57,070 nucleotides of DNA from Streptomyces violaceoruber. Lineage in GTDB: Bacteria; Actinomycetota; Actinomycetes; Streptomycetales; Streptomycetaceae. The translations under genes were made by a program, and so were the position numbers. Shown here piece by piece: positions 45,510 through 54,569 of the stretch (within the stretch, counting starts at the first letter, position 1; every line of letters begins with the position of its first letter). The notes under the pieces were generated by a model. That model did not search any database. It was not told the DNA's origin and saw only the letters and a program-made list of their open reading frames with translations. The stretch spans positions 1-57,070 of the forward strand of contig JODI01000054.1 of the NCBI GenBank assembly GCA_000720805.1. The letters are read 5' to 3'.

Positions 45510-46463
45510 TCAGGAGCCCACCTTGAACTTGGCGACGTTCTCGGTCAGCCAGGCGTCGAAGCTCTTGAGCCCCGGGTTGAGCTCCCGCACCTTGTCCAGG
45601 TCGCGGGCGCCGGTGATCTCCTGGTCGAAGTCACTGAAGTACTGGAACATGTTGCCGAACTCCTCCGCGCCCGGGAAGCCGAGGGAACGGAAGACGTCGT
45701 AGGGCACGAACTGGAAGCGCACCGGCTCGCCGAACGCGGCCTCGAACCTGTCCGCGTACTGCGCTCCGGTCAAGTGGTCGCCGGCCACGCTGACGGTCTC
45801 GCCGACGAACCGCTCGCCACCCTTGAAGAGGGGAAGAACACTCCGGCCGATGTCCTCGGCGTCCATCGCGGCGAGCAGCTTGCCGTCCTCCATGGGCAGG
45901 GACAGCGTCAGCACGCCGTCCTCGCCGCGCTGGGGACCGAAAGCGGTGACGAAGTTCTGATAGAAGAAGGTGGTGTTCAGGAACGTGGTCGGTACCCGGG
46001 CCTGGCGAAACAGCTCGTTGGCCTCGCCCTTGGCGTCGAAGTGCGGCACGTTGTACTTCTCCTGGAGGACGGGCATCCGCTTGTCGTCCAGCGGCAGCAG
46101 TTCGCGGGTGTCCTCCAGCGTCGACCACACCACGTGCTTGAGCCCCGCCGCCTTGGCGGCCCGCACCAGCACGTTGATCTCCTCGGTCTCCTTCGCGGCC
46201 GAGCCGTGCGCCCAGAAGTTGGTGACCAGGAAAGCGCCGTAAGCACCCTCGAACGCCTTGTGCACGCTGAGCTCGTCGTAGAAGTCCGCCTGGACGACCT
46301 CGGCTCCCAGCGCGGCGAGTTCCCTGGCGGCGCGAGAGTCGGGGTTCCTGGTGAGCGCGCGGACCGCGAATCCGGAATCCGGGTCGGCGAGGATCGCTCG
46401 CGCGACACCGCCGCCCTGACCACCGGTCGCTCCAGTGACCGCGATGACCTTCTTCTCGTTCAT
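45510..46463 (-). CDS. NmrA-like NAD(P)-binding protein
   Basis: A 317-aa atypical short-chain dehydrogenase of the NmrA/HSCARG type: Rossmann motif VIAVTGATGGQGGGVARAIL, then VVQADFYDELSVHKAFEG and TTFLNTTFFYQNF. Such proteins often sense NADPH/NADP rather than catalyse. ATG at 46463 begins exactly at the conserved N-terminus. Upstream at 46511-46531 is the perfect inverted repeat GACACGTCA-TGG-TGACGTGTC. The HxlR-controlled genes follow upstream on the same strand. Confidence 0.85.
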   Translation of the reverse strand: MNEKKVIAVTGATGGQGGGVARAILADPDSGFAVRALTRNPDSRAARELAALGAEVVQADFYDELSVHKAFEGAYGAFLVTNFWAHGSAAKETEEINVLVRAAKAAGLKHVVWSTLEDTRELLPLDDKRMPVLQEKYNVPHFDAKGEANELFRQARVPTTFLNTTFFYQNFVTAFGPQRGEDGVLTLSLPMEDGKLLAAMDAEDIGRSVLPLFKGGERFVGETVSVAGDHLTGAQYADRFEAAFGEPVRFQFVPYDVFRSLGFPGAEEFGNMFQYFSDFDQEITGARDLDKVRELNPGLKSFDAWLTENVAKFKVGS

Positions 46464-46510
46464 GTCTACTGCCCCTGCTGCTAGAACCCGGGTTGATTGC
46501 CAACCAACGC

Positions 46511-46531
46511 GACACGTCATGGTGACGTGTC
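46511..46531. promoter_or_regulatory. perfect inverted repeat upstream of nmrA-like gene
   Basis: GACACGTCA (46511-46519), TGG, TGACGTGTC (46523-46531): 9-bp arms with a 3-bp spacer, 47 bp ahead of the NmrA start. On the minus strand it reads GTTGACACGTCA, which resembles the TTGACACATCAA direct repeats at 50932 and 50959 before the LLM gene. Confidence 0.65.
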
Positions 46532-46555
46532 AACTTTTCTCTTTATGTGAGCCGG

Positions 46556-47179
46556 TCAGTACGCGACGTGGGCGAGGCGGCGGGTGAGCTCACCCTTCTG
46601 CAACTCGTCGACGAGTGCGACGGCGTAGTCCTCGGTGCTGATGCGGCTGTTGCCCTCGCCGTCGGTGAGCAGTCGGTGATCGCCTGTCCGGTACGCACCC
46701 GTGCGCTCGCCCGGCTCGACCATTACGGGCGGGGAGAGGTAGGTCCATTCCAGGTCGTCGGCGTTGGCCCGGACAAGGTCGAACAGCGCCACCTGGGCGA
46801 GGGTCCGCGGCAGGAAGTCCTCGGGGAACCCGGGGGCGTCGACGACCCGCACACCAGGGGAGACCTCCAGGATGCCCGCGCCGCCCACTACCACCAGGCG
46901 ACGCACGCCGGCTCTGCGTACGCCGCGCAGTACGCCACGGCCCGCCTCCAGCAGCGACTCGGAGGCCTCGATGCCGTCTCGTGGCGGTGCCACCGCCAGC
47001 ACCACCGCGTCGTGGCCGGCCGCCAGACGCGCGACCGTGTCGACGTCGCTCGCGTCCGCCGTGAGGGTGCCGCCCTTCCCGCTGCGCGTGGCACCGGTCA
47101 CCTCGTGGCCCCGCTCCCTCGCTTCGGCAGCGATCCGGCTGCCGATCGTCCCCGTGGCCCCGAACAGCAAGATGCGCAT
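46556..47179 (-). CDS. NAD(P)-dependent oxidoreductase (NAD(P)H-binding, SDR-like) A
   Basis: A 207-aa atypical SDR (NAD(P)-binding_10 type). The dinucleotide motif MRILLFGATGTIGSRIAAEA starts at ATG 47179, and the conserved LEWTYLSPPVMVEPGERTGA comes near the C-terminus, ending DYAVALVDEL. It has a paralog of identical length at 49848-50471, roughly 70% identical by eye, with an almost identical promoter block. Probably a redox- or electrophile-responsive reductase. Divergent from HxlR at 47285. Confidence 0.85.
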   Translation of the reverse strand: MRILLFGATGTIGSRIAAEARERGHEVTGATRSGKGGTLTADASDVDTVARLAAGHDAVVLAVAPPRDGIEASESLLEAGRGVLRGVRRAGVRRLVVVGGAGILEVSPGVRVVDAPGFPEDFLPRTLAQVALFDLVRANADDLEWTYLSPPVMVEPGERTGAYRTGDHRLLTDGEGNSRISTEDYAVALVDELQKGELTRRLAHVAY

Positions 47180-47234
47180 GTCATGACCCCCTTGAAGTCG
47201 TCGCGCGTGCCGCGCACACACCGTCACCAAGAAG

Positions 47235-47285
47235 GTATCCATGAGATACTGGTTACTTCAACGATCCTTAAGTATCCTTCGGATA
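47235..47285. promoter_or_regulatory. HxlR-type operator/promoter block A
   Basis: GTATC-N5-GATAC (47235-47249) is followed by CTGGTTACTTCAACGATCCT (47249-47268) and TATCC-TTC-GGATA (47273-47285), which reaches the HxlR start codon. The 20-mer recurs exactly upstream of the paralogous gene at 50534-50553. The site is central to the divergent promoters of the NAD(P)-binding gene and hxlR. Confidence 0.75.
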
Positions 47286-47665
47286 TGAAGGCTGCTGCCA
47301 ACGACTCGGATATCTGCTGCCCGCCCCGCTTGGTGCTCGACCGCATCGGTGACAAATGGTCGGTGCTGATCGTGCTGAACCTGGACGACGGACCCAAGCG
47401 GTTCAGCGAACTGCGCGAGCTGCTTCATCACGTGACGCCCAAGGTCCTCACCCACACACTGCGGGGAATGGAACGCGACGGCCTCGTGACCCGGAAGGTC
47501 TTCGCCGAGGTCCCGCCCCGCGTGGAGTACGGACTGACTCCGCTGGGCCACTCCCTGCGGCCCGTCATGGAGCCGATCAACACCTGGGCCGCAGAACACG
47601 TGGACGAGGTCCTGTCCTTGCGCAAGGCCCACGACGCCCGCTCCGCGGACGAGTTCGTGGGCTGA
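47285..47665 (+). CDS. HxlR-family transcriptional regulator
   Basis: A 126-aa HxlR winged-helix protein. It starts MKAAANDSDICCPPRLVLDR, with an N-terminal Cys pair that could sense redox or electrophiles, and continues with IGDKWSVLIVLNLDDGPKRF, SELRELLHHVTPKVLTHTLR and LTPLGHSLRPVMEPI. ATG at 47285 overlaps the last repeat of its operator, and no Shine-Dalgarno lies in front, so translation may be leaderless or weak. It probably controls its divergent neighbour and, through the shared block, the paralogous gene at 50471. Confidence 0.9.
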   Translation: MKAAANDSDICCPPRLVLDRIGDKWSVLIVLNLDDGPKRFSELRELLHHVTPKVLTHTLRGMERDGLVTRKVFAEVPPRVEYGLTPLGHSLRPVMEPINTWAAEHVDEVLSLRKAHDARSADEFVG

Positions 47666-47672
47666 TCAAGGG

Positions 47673-48836
47673 CTAGTCACCGAGCCGCAGCAAGGACAGG
47701 TCGACGGCGTCGGCGATGGCTTTCGCGCCGGCGTCGTTGACGTGGAGACCGTCGCCGCTGTTGTACTCCTCGCGGATCCGTTCGGGTCGCTCCGGGTCGG
47801 CGACCGCCGCGGCGACGTCGAGGACGGCGTCGAAGGGCTGGTCGGGGCCGAGCAGCCAGTCGTTGATCCGGCGCCGCAGGGCCTGACCGGCCGGAGTGTC
47901 GGCACCTTCGTACACCGTTCCCTCGTAGGGGCCGAGCGTGGCTGCGACGGCGATGAGGGCGGCGGCGTGGATGCGGTCGGCGAGCTTTGTGTACCCGGCG
48001 ATGAGGTCGTCGAGGTCCGGCAGGACCGGGGGTTCGGGGAAGGACTGAGTGCCTGGCACGCCCAGGTCGTTGAGGCCGATGTGGATGAGGACGTGGCTGA
48101 CGCCGGGCACGTTGAGCACATCATGTTCGAGACGGGCCAGGAGGTGTTCGCCGACGCCGTCGGTGAGGAGCCGGTTGCCGGAGATGCCCTGGTTGACGAT
48201 CCAGCCGCGGGGGAGACGACGGCCGAGCTGAGCGGGGAAGCTGTTGTCGGCGCCGGGCGTGGTGGCGAAGCCTTCGATCCAGGAGTCCCCGCAGGCCACG
48301 GCGATGGCGGTGCCTTCGGGAGCGAGAACGTCGACGCCGGTGAGGAAGTGCCCGGTGGCCAACTCCTCGGCGCCTGTGAAGGATGCGGCGGTGAGCTGGT
48401 TGCCGGGGACCGCGTACCCGATGTCGTAGGGAACCGCCGAGTAGGTGGTCAAGCCCGTGTCGTGCGGGAGATAGAGGCTGAGGGCGAGTTCTTCCCCCGC
48501 GCTCACCTTCTGCTCGACGGGGTCGCTGATGACCTCGTCTCCCACGCCGATCGTGACGGTGTCGGCGCCCGCGAAGCGCAGCACGGTGTCGCTCGCCGGG
48601 ACGATCACGCTTGCTCCGGTGCGCCTGGCGAGGTGAGCGCCGGCTATCTCCAGCGGCTCTTTTCCGTAACGGTTGCTGAGGCGTATGCGCAGGGCCTCAC
48701 CTCCGCCGGCGATTCGCAGAGGCTGGCGTACGGTCTGGTCGGCGAATCCGCGAAGTTCGAAGAGTGTGAAGTCTTTATGGGGATTGACGACGGCGGATCG
48801 GTGGGCGGCGATCCAGACGGCGGACGAAGTGGCCAT
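47673..48836 (-). CDS. SGNH/GDSL hydrolase
   Basis: A 387-aa esterase-like protein. A beta-sandwich N-terminal region (1-170) is followed by the SGNH catalytic domain: block I VACGDSWIEG with Ser185, G-x-N-D in IHIGLNDLGV and D-x-x-H in SGDGLHVND. No signal peptide is seen. ATG at 48836 (MATSSAVWIAAH) fits the family start; a longer reading upstream is antisense-like. The 3' end converges on hxlR with a 7-bp gap. Likely a carbohydrate or lipid esterase. Confidence 0.85.
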   Translation of the reverse strand: MATSSAVWIAAHRSAVVNPHKDFTLFELRGFADQTVRQPLRIAGGGEALRIRLSNRYGKEPLEIAGAHLARRTGASVIVPASDTVLRFAGADTVTIGVGDEVISDPVEQKVSAGEELALSLYLPHDTGLTTYSAVPYDIGYAVPGNQLTAASFTGAEELATGHFLTGVDVLAPEGTAIAVACGDSWIEGFATTPGADNSFPAQLGRRLPRGWIVNQGISGNRLLTDGVGEHLLARLEHDVLNVPGVSHVLIHIGLNDLGVPGTQSFPEPPVLPDLDDLIAGYTKLADRIHAAALIAVAATLGPYEGTVYEGADTPAGQALRRRINDWLLGPDQPFDAVLDVAAAVADPERPERIREEYNSGDGLHVNDAGAKAIADAVDLSLLRLGD

Positions 48837-48974
48837 GGCAGCTCCAGTCGTGGCGCGTCGCGCTGCGGCAGCGCGACTGCGAGATGCGGCCCGCCATGCA
48901 CGAGACCATGGTGCCGTGGTCGATGACCGTGCAAGGCGGGCCGCTTTCGAACTCAATCAGAACTGACGTGGAAC

Positions 48975-49433
48975 TCAGAAGAGCCCGTTCTTGTTGAGAG
49001 CCGGGAGATCCGGCGCGAACCAGGGCGCAGCGTTTTCCGGAGTTCCTACGATCTGCAGGACCTCCCAGTGCTCGATCGCCTTTCCGTCGGCGTTCATCTT
49101 GAAGATGTCTGCGCCGGCGATCCCCGTGTCGTCCGGATCGTCGTTGAAGAGATTGAGAAAGTTCGAGTGAATCCACACGTAATCATCCACTGCGATGACG
49201 CGATGACCCACCCAACGAGCGTGCGGGCGGTCCTTCAGGACGTTGTCGAAGAAACTCGACAGGCCTTCGGCGCCAGTAGTGAGGAGGGGGTCGTGCTGGA
49301 TGTAACCCGGGTCCAGGAACTGCGCCACGGCTTCCGCGGGCCGCCTCTGGTTGATCATCACCTCGTGAAGGTCCACGATGTTGTTCAGGTTGCGAACGGC
49401 TCGTTGATCATTGGCGTCGACCAATTTGAGCAT
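48975..49433 (-). CDS. SnoaL-like NTF2-family protein
   Basis: A 152-aa protein of the SnoaL-like polyketide-cyclase superfamily: AEAVAQFLDPGYIQHDPLLT, the DNVLKDRPHARWVGHRVIAV strand pair and GADIFKMNADGKAIEHWEVL. Lower GC than its neighbours, suggesting acquisition. ATG at 49433 follows an AAGGAG. It is the third gene downstream of the reductase paralog at 50471 and is probably co-transcribed with the ABM monooxygenase-like gene. Confidence 0.8.
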   Translation of the reverse strand: MLKLVDANDQRAVRNLNNIVDLHEVMINQRRPAEAVAQFLDPGYIQHDPLLTTGAEGLSSFFDNVLKDRPHARWVGHRVIAVDDYVWIHSNFLNLFNDDPDDTGIAGADIFKMNADGKAIEHWEVLQIVGTPENAAPWFAPDLPALNKNGLF

Positions 49434-49476
49434 TGTCTATCTCCTTTTTGATGTGTTTGCCTCGGCCTTCGGTGCC

Positions 49477-49851
49477 CTAGCGGCCGGGGAAGTCCGTGAA
49501 AATGGTCGGCAGTGGATTCGACCCCACCCATTCCCGAAGCTCGGGCTCGATCGGCCCGTGGAGTTCCACGGACCCAACTGCCGCGCATTCCGTCAACCGC
49601 TCCAGCAGTACCGCCGCACGCTCCATGTGCACCATGGCCGCCGCGGAGTCGGCGTACTCCTCGATCACCAGATAGCTGCCGTCCTCGGCGGAGAACCACC
49701 GGTAGCTCTTGGTGCCGAGTTCGTCGTCCGCCTGCCGGCGCAGCGCGACCACCAACTTCTCGAAGTCTTCATGCCGTTGCTCTCGGACATCGAACCGTAC
49801 GCGCACGAAGATGCTTTCCTTGTCCACCTTTCCCCTATTCTCTTCGATCAA
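49477..49851 (-). CDS. ABM-domain (antibiotic biosynthesis monooxygenase-like) protein
   Basis: A dimeric alpha/beta ABM protein of up to 124 aa: FVRVRFDVREQRHEDFEKLV, YRWFSAEDGSYLVIEEYADS and AAMVHMERAAVLLERL are the typical strand-helix-strand pattern. TTG at 49851 overlaps the stop of the upstream reductase paralog (TTGA), giving coupling. GTG at 49827, after AGGGG, is an alternative start. Such proteins oxidise quinols or break reactive species and are often co-regulated with quinone reductases. Confidence 0.8.
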   Translation of the reverse strand: MIEENRGKVDKESIFVRVRFDVREQRHEDFEKLVVALRRQADDELGTKSYRWFSAEDGSYLVIEEYADSAAAMVHMERAAVLLERLTECAAVGSVELHGPIEPELREWVGSNPLPTIFTDFPGR

Positions 49852-50471
49852 TATGCGACGTGGACGGGGTGGTGGATGTGCGCCCCCTTCTCCAGTTCGT
49901 CGACCAGGGCGACGGCGTAGTCCTTGATGCTGATCCGGCTGTCGCCCTTGCTGTCGACGAGAAACTGGTCACCGCCTGTCCGGTAGGCACCGGTGCGAAC
50001 GCCGGGCTCCAGCACCATGGGCGGGGAGAGGTAGGTCCACTCCAGGTCATCGGCGCTGTCCCGGATGAGTTCGAGCAGCGCTATCTGGGCGAGTGCGCGC
50101 GGCAGCAACTCCGCGGGAAACCCGGTGGCGTCGACGGCCCGTACACCTGGCGCCACCTCGACGGCGCCCGAGCCGCCTACCACGACCAGGCGGCCTACCC
50201 CGGCCTTGCGTACGCCGTCCAGTACGCCCCGGCCCACCTCCAGGAGCGACTCGGTGGACTCGCTGCCGCCGCGTGGCGGCGACACCGCCAGCACCACCGC
50301 GTCTTGGCCGGCCACCAGGCGCGCGACGGTATCGGGGTCGCTCGCGTCCGCCGCCCGGGTGCCGTTCCTCCCGCCGCGGGTGACGCCGGTGATCTCGTGT
50401 CCCCGTCTGCGCGCCTCGGCGGCGACCTGACTGCCGATCATCCCAGTGGCTCCGAACAACACGATCCGCAT
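49848..50471 (-). CDS. NAD(P)-dependent oxidoreductase (SDR-like) B, paralog of A
   Basis: A 207-aa paralog of the protein at 46556-47179. MRIVLFGATGMIGSQVAAEA aligns with MRILLFGATGTIGSRIAAEA, and RLVVVGGSG and LEWTYLSPPMVLEPGVRTGA are also shared, with identical overall length. Its promoter carries the same 20-bp block as gene A, but no HxlR gene is divergent here. It is the first gene of a likely operon with the ABM and SnoaL-like genes. A duplication within the window is the most economical reading. Confidence 0.85.
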   Translation of the reverse strand: MRIVLFGATGMIGSQVAAEARRRGHEITGVTRGGRNGTRAADASDPDTVARLVAGQDAVVLAVSPPRGGSESTESLLEVGRGVLDGVRKAGVGRLVVVGGSGAVEVAPGVRAVDATGFPAELLPRALAQIALLELIRDSADDLEWTYLSPPMVLEPGVRTGAYRTGGDQFLVDSKGDSRISIKDYAVALVDELEKGAHIHHPVHVAY

Positions 50472-50518
50472 GTCAATGGCCTCCCTGAAACGCTGTCAAA
50501 AGCGCCGTCGACCAGGAA

Positions 50519-50553
50519 GGTACCTACTGGGTACTGGTTACTTCAACGATCCT
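50519..50553. promoter_or_regulatory. HxlR-type operator/promoter block B
   Basis: GTACC-N5-GGTAC (50520-50534) is followed by CTGGTTACTTCAACGATCCT at 50534-50553, identical to block A. The third element of block A (TATCC-TTC-GGATA) has no counterpart in the sequence that follows. It lies 48 bp upstream of the ATG of paralog B. Confidence 0.75.
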
Positions 50554-50931
50554 AGAGTTTCTCTTGGAAACCATACTGACCAGGTGTGGGACGGGGGTGC
50601 GGGAGCAACGGTGGGCAGGCAGCCGACCACGGTCCCCCAGCACCGCCGCCACCAGCGCTGCCACTGCGATCGATCGCCGACAGGCGGGCCCGTATCCATC
50701 GACCGCGCCGACAGCCTGAGTTCAGGGAGTGGCAGCGATCTTGTTTCGAGCTGTTGGCGAGTCCGTGCGGTCGGCTCGGGGCGCGGTGACGGCGTCGCCT
50801 CGTTCTCAACGGAATAGACGCGCGACTGGCTGGGCTGACGCCTCGGTACAGCGACAAGGGTTCGCCTGAAGAAACAAGAACCGCGACGTCGCCGGCGCAT
50901 CACTCGAGGGTTCGCAGCGAAGTCCATTTTG
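50554..50931. other. gap between reductase paralog B and the LLM-gene promoter
   Basis: No convincing gene. Possible frames are Arg/Pro-rich and lack ribosome binding sites. The region may contain the remains of a regulator gene, but nothing recognisable remains. Confidence 0.35.
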
Positions 50932-50970
50932 TTGACACATCAATCACCTTCTGGAAGATTGACACATCAA
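50932..50970. promoter_or_regulatory. TTGACACATCAA direct repeats upstream of the LLM gene
   Basis: Perfect copies of TTGACACATCAA lie at 50932-50943 and 50959-50970, 27 bp apart. The first TTGACA has AAGATT 17 bp downstream as a possible -10. They precede the LLM oxidoreductase (51093) and resemble the inverted repeat in front of the nmrA-like gene. Confidence 0.65.
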
Positions 50971-51092
50971 CCAGTAGTCTGCTGGGTGGGACCCCCGCTT
51001 CCGGGAGCGCGAGGCCTCGGGCCCGCGCGACGCGCTGCTGGGCCGCGAAGTCACCCCGCGGGTGCAGTAATTGCTCATGAAGGAGCCCACCC

Positions 51093-52124
51093 ATGTCTGA
51101 TCTCGTCTTCGGCCTGGATACTTTCGGCGATGTGCCGGAGGACGACTCCGGCGCGCTCGTGTCCGACGCGACGGCCATCCGCCAGGTCGTCGAGGAGGCC
51201 GTTCTCGCGGATGTGATCGGCGTCGACGTCATCGCCCTCGGTGAGCACCACCGTCCGGAGTACTCGATCTCGACTCCGGAGACGGTGCTCGCAGGCATCG
51301 CCACGCGTACCAGCCGTATCCGTCTGGCGTCCGGCGTGACCGTGCTGAGTTCCGATGATCCGGTCCGCGTCTTCCAGCGGTTCGCGACGCTGGACGCCCT
51401 CTCGCACGGCCGGGCCGAAGTCATCCTCGGACGCGGCTCGTTCACCGAGTCGTTCCCCCTCTTCGGCTATGACCTGAGCGACTACGACGTGCTGTTCGAG
51501 GAGAAGATCGAGCTCTTCGCGAAGCTGCTGGAGGAGAAGCCCGTCACCTGGAGCGGCACCACGCGGGCGGCTCTGGACAACGCCGAAGTCTTCCCCAAGA
51601 CCGAGTCCGGGCACCTGAGCACCTGGGTCGGTGTCGGAGGCTCACCCCAGTCGGTCATCCGCACCGCGCGCTACGGTCTCCCCCTCATGATCGCCATCAT
51701 CGGCGGCAGCCCGGAACGTTTCGCGTCCTACGTCGACCTCTACCGACGCGCCACCGCACAGTTCGGAACGACCACTCAGCCGGTCGGAATGCACTCGCCG
51801 GGATTCATCGCCGACACCGACGAGGAGGCCCGGGAACTGCACTGGCCTGGCTACCGGGTCATCCGCGACCGCATCGGCGCGCTGCGCGGCTGGCAGCCGG
51901 TGCGCCGGGAGGAATACGAAAACGAGATCGAGCACGGCTCCCTCTACATCGGCTCGCCCGAGACGGTCGCCCACAAGATCGCCGGTGCCGTCAAGACACT
52001 CGACGTCGGCCGGTTCGACCTCATCTACACCGCGGGATCACAGCCGGTCAGCGCGCGCCTGCGCGCGGTCGAGCTGTACGGCACCAAGGTGATCCCGATG
52101 GTCCGCGACATCCTCGCCGGCTGA
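51093..52124 (+). CDS. LLM-class (luciferase-like) flavin/F420-dependent oxidoreductase
   Basis: A 343-aa TIM-barrel luciferase-like oxidoreductase ([26 protein letters not shown]-type [43 protein letters not shown]). It would use reduced FMN or F420; the neighbouring F420:NADP-reductase-like gene favours F420 or at least a reduced-flavin supply, as an inference. ATG at 51093 follows AAGGAG. Substrate unknown. Confidence 0.9.
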   Translation: MSDLVFGLDTFGDVPEDDSGALVSDATAIRQVVEEAVLADVIGVDVIALGEHHRPEYSISTPETVLAGIATRTSRIRLASGVTVLSSDDPVRVFQRFATLDALSHGRAEVILGRGSFTESFPLFGYDLSDYDVLFEEKIELFAKLLEEKPVTWSGTTRAALDNAEVFPKTESGHLSTWVGVGGSPQSVIRTARYGLPLMIAIIGGSPERFASYVDLYRRATAQFGTTTQPVGMHSPGFIADTDEEARELHWPGYRVIRDRIGALRGWQPVRREEYENEIEHGSLYIGSPETVAHKIAGAVKTLDVGRFDLIYTAGSQPVSARLRAVELYGTKVIPMVRDILAG

Positions 52125-52128
52125 CGCC

Positions 52129-52860
52129 ATGAACGGAGAAGACATGGACACCCCGGCCGTGGGCACCGTCGGCATCCTGGGTGCGGGAAAGGTCGGTACG
52201 GTGCTCGCACGACTGGCCCTGGCAGCCGGCTACCGCGTGTACATCGCGGGATCCGGCGACCCCGCCAAGATCGCCCTCACCACCGAAGTGCTCACCCCCG
52301 GCGCGGTCCCGGTCACTGCGACGCAGGCGGCCGCACGGGCGGACGTCGCCGTCCTGGCCCTGCCCCTCGGCAAGTACCGCACCCTTCCTGCGGAAGCACT
52401 CCAGGACAAGCTCGTCATCGACGCGATGAACTACTGGTGGGAGGTCGACGGCGTCCGCGAGGATCTCACCGACCCGCGCACCTCCTCGAGCGAGATCGTG
52501 CAGGCGCATCTGTCCGGAGCACGTGTGGTGAAGGCCTTCAACCACATGGGCTACCACGATCTCGAGGACGGAGCCCGGCCCTCGGGAACACCGGGACGCA
52601 AGGCGATCGCGATCGCCGGTGACGACCGGGGCGACCTCGCCACCGTCACCCACCTCGTCGACACCTTCGGCTTCGACCCCGTCATTGCCGGACCACTCGC
52701 CGAGGGAGTACGACTCGATCCGGGCACCGAGCCCTTCGGCGCCAACGTCAGCGCCGGGGAACTGCGCGCGATGCTCCGTCGCTTCCCGGAATCGGAGCAT
52801 GGACGGACCGTCATCAGCGCGCGAAGCACTGCCTCGACGCGGGTCGTCAATGCGGACTGA
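52129..52860 (+). CDS. NADPH-dependent F420 reductase-like (FNO) protein
   Basis: A 243-aa protein with a Rossmann domain ([20 protein letters not shown]) and an F420/NADP oxidoreductase-like layout: [46 protein letters not shown]. It begins 4 bp after the LLM stop in the same direction, so the two are co-transcribed. It would supply or reoxidise the reduced deazaflavin used by the LLM enzyme. ATG at 52129 or ATG at 52144 (MDTPAVG) may be the start. Confidence 0.82.
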   Translation: MNGEDMDTPAVGTVGILGAGKVGTVLARLALAAGYRVYIAGSGDPAKIALTTEVLTPGAVPVTATQAAARADVAVLALPLGKYRTLPAEALQDKLVIDAMNYWWEVDGVREDLTDPRTSSSEIVQAHLSGARVVKAFNHMGYHDLEDGARPSGTPGRKAIAIAGDDRGDLATVTHLVDTFGFDPVIAGPLAEGVRLDPGTEPFGANVSAGELRAMLRRFPESEHGRTVISARSTASTRVVNAD

Positions 52861-52999
52861 GCGGACTCGGTGAAGTCGGCTGCGGTTCCCCAGCGTCCCT
52901 GCAGCGCTGCGGGGCCGCGCGACCAGCCAGGAAGGGCCCGCGGAAATCCGACAGTCCGGCACCTCCAGCGGAGCGCTTGGCACGGCGCCCTCGAACACG

Positions 53000-54140
53000 A
53001 AGGTGGATGACCAACGAGGGCGCGTGCGGCGCATTCGTGAATCCTGCGGGGCCGTACACGACCGCGCTTGCCGTCGGTGTTCGGCAGCAGCTTCCACTGC
53101 TGGTTGGTGCCGCCGGTCGAGGGTCACTGGATGACGGCGGCGCCGTCGGTGCTGGAGGCGCCGTTGACGTCCAGCACCTTGCCGCTCTTGCGGTTCACCA
53201 GCTTGTAGGTGCCCAGGTCCGCGGTGAAGGGCCGGTCGTAGAGCTCCAGGTTGCGGATGGACGCCCAGACGCCGGTGGGCAGGCCGGTGACCGTCACCCT
53301 TGCGTACCGGGCCTGGGCACTGAGCACGACGGTCTGCACCTGGCTGGTGCTGGTGGTGTCGGTGCGGTCGACGAGGGTGGTCCAGGTGGCGTTGTCGGTG
53401 GAGCCCTCGACGCGGTAGCGGTAGTTGGTGGCGTTCAGCTCCCAGGCGATACGCGCGCCGGTAAGGGACTTGGTCGCTCCCAGGTCCACCTTGAGCCAGT
53501 TCCCGGTGTTGCCGTTGTCGGCGCACCAGCGGGTGGCGGTGGAGCCGTCGACGGCCTTGGCCGCGGTGTTGCCCTTGGATGTCTCCTCGCTGCTGGCGGT
53601 GGCGGTCTTGCCCACGTAGAAGGTGCTGTCCTTGGACGTGAACCCGTACTGGCCGTCGACCGGGTTCCACGGGCCGCCTCGGGTGCCGTACGCGGCCTCT
53701 CCGCAGGTGGTCATGAAGGAACCGATCCTGCGCACCAGGTCGGCCTGGGCGGTGGGCACCACGCCGGTGCGGTCAGGGCCGACGTTGACCAGACAGGTGA
53801 TGTTGCGTACCCAGGCGTTGACCATGATGTTCATGGCCGTGCCGAAGCTCATCACACTCGCACCGGCCTTGTAACCCCAGGAACCGCCGATGGTGAAGCA
53901 CTTCTCCGCCAGCTTGCCGGTACGGCGTCGGATCGCGCCGGTCGGGACGGAGGAGCCTTCCTCGCTGGCGAAGTCGCCGATCCAGCCGGAACGCAGGGTG
54001 GTGACGGCGTCCGGCTGGTACTTGCGCACCAGGCCGGTCAGGCCGAGGGGCTTGCCGGTGGCGGTGGCGGTGTCGGTGTCGCCGTAGGCGGAGTCCACCG
54101 GCCACGCGTTGGCAGTGTCAGGATGTCTGGCTGGCTCCCC
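53000..54140 (-). pseudogene. alpha-L-fucosidase (GH29) C-terminal remnant with CBM and ricin-type domains
   Basis: The minus strand carries WPVDSAYGDTDTATATGKPL and then GWIGDFASEEGSSVPTGAIR, LAEKCFTIGGSWGYK and LVNVGPDRTGVVP, which fit the C-terminal part of the catalytic domain of a bacterial fucosidase. An F5/8-type carbohydrate-binding module follows (GNWLKVDLGATKSLTGARIA), then the start of a ricin-type lectin (LVNRKSGKVLDVNGASSTDG). At VIQ-stop-PSTGGTNQQWKLLP a TGA (53124-53126) replaces the expected Trp codon. The 5' part of the gene, including the main catalytic residues, is missing. Non-functional. Confidence 0.75.
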
Positions 54141-54189
54141 GGGCCGCGGAGGTCGAGCGGTGATCGGCGTCATGCGGGCGAACACGCCA

Positions 54190-54524
54190 TCCAAGTCGGC
54201 CTGGAGCATCCGTTCGACCCCCAGCTCGTGATCGGCGTGGCCGGCCTGCGGGGGCGCGCACTGTGCGCGTCCGGGGTCGGCGCACGCGCTTGGGGCGACG
54301 GGCTGCACCATCTGCTCGACGGGCGCACCGGTCGCCCGGCCCGGAAGGTGGTGGCCACCTGGGTCGTGGCCGACAGTGCCGCTGTCGCCGACGGTCTGGC
54401 GACCGCGCTCTTCTTCACCGACGCGCGCCGACTCGCGCAGACCTTCGACTTCGACTACGTGCGCATGTACGCCAGCGGCCATGCGGAGATCTCGCGGGAC
54501 TTCGACGGCGAGCTGTTCAGCTGA
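54190..54524 (+). pseudogene. ApbE-like FAD:protein FMN transferase, C-terminal fragment
   Basis: About 110 residues on the plus strand (EHPFDPQLVIGVAGLRGRAL, CASGVGARAWGDGLHHLLDG, RTGRPARKVVATWVVADSAA, VADGLATALFFTDARRLAQT) match the C-terminal domain of ApbE, including its GDGLHH-type block and D-x-R-T-G-R-P motif. No start precedes it; homology begins just beyond the opposite-strand fucosidase remnant, so the two have been joined by recombination. It could not bind FAD without its N-terminal part. Confidence 0.65.
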
Positions 54525-54569
54525 GCGGTGCCACCGGACGTCGTACCGAAGACCACGACAAGGAGGAAC

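Noticed and set aside
47673..52860. Polyketide biosynthetic cluster suggested by SnoaL-like, ABM, LLM and SDR genes
   Set aside because: No ketosynthase, NRPS or other core biosynthetic gene is present; the set fits redox stress or detoxification better.
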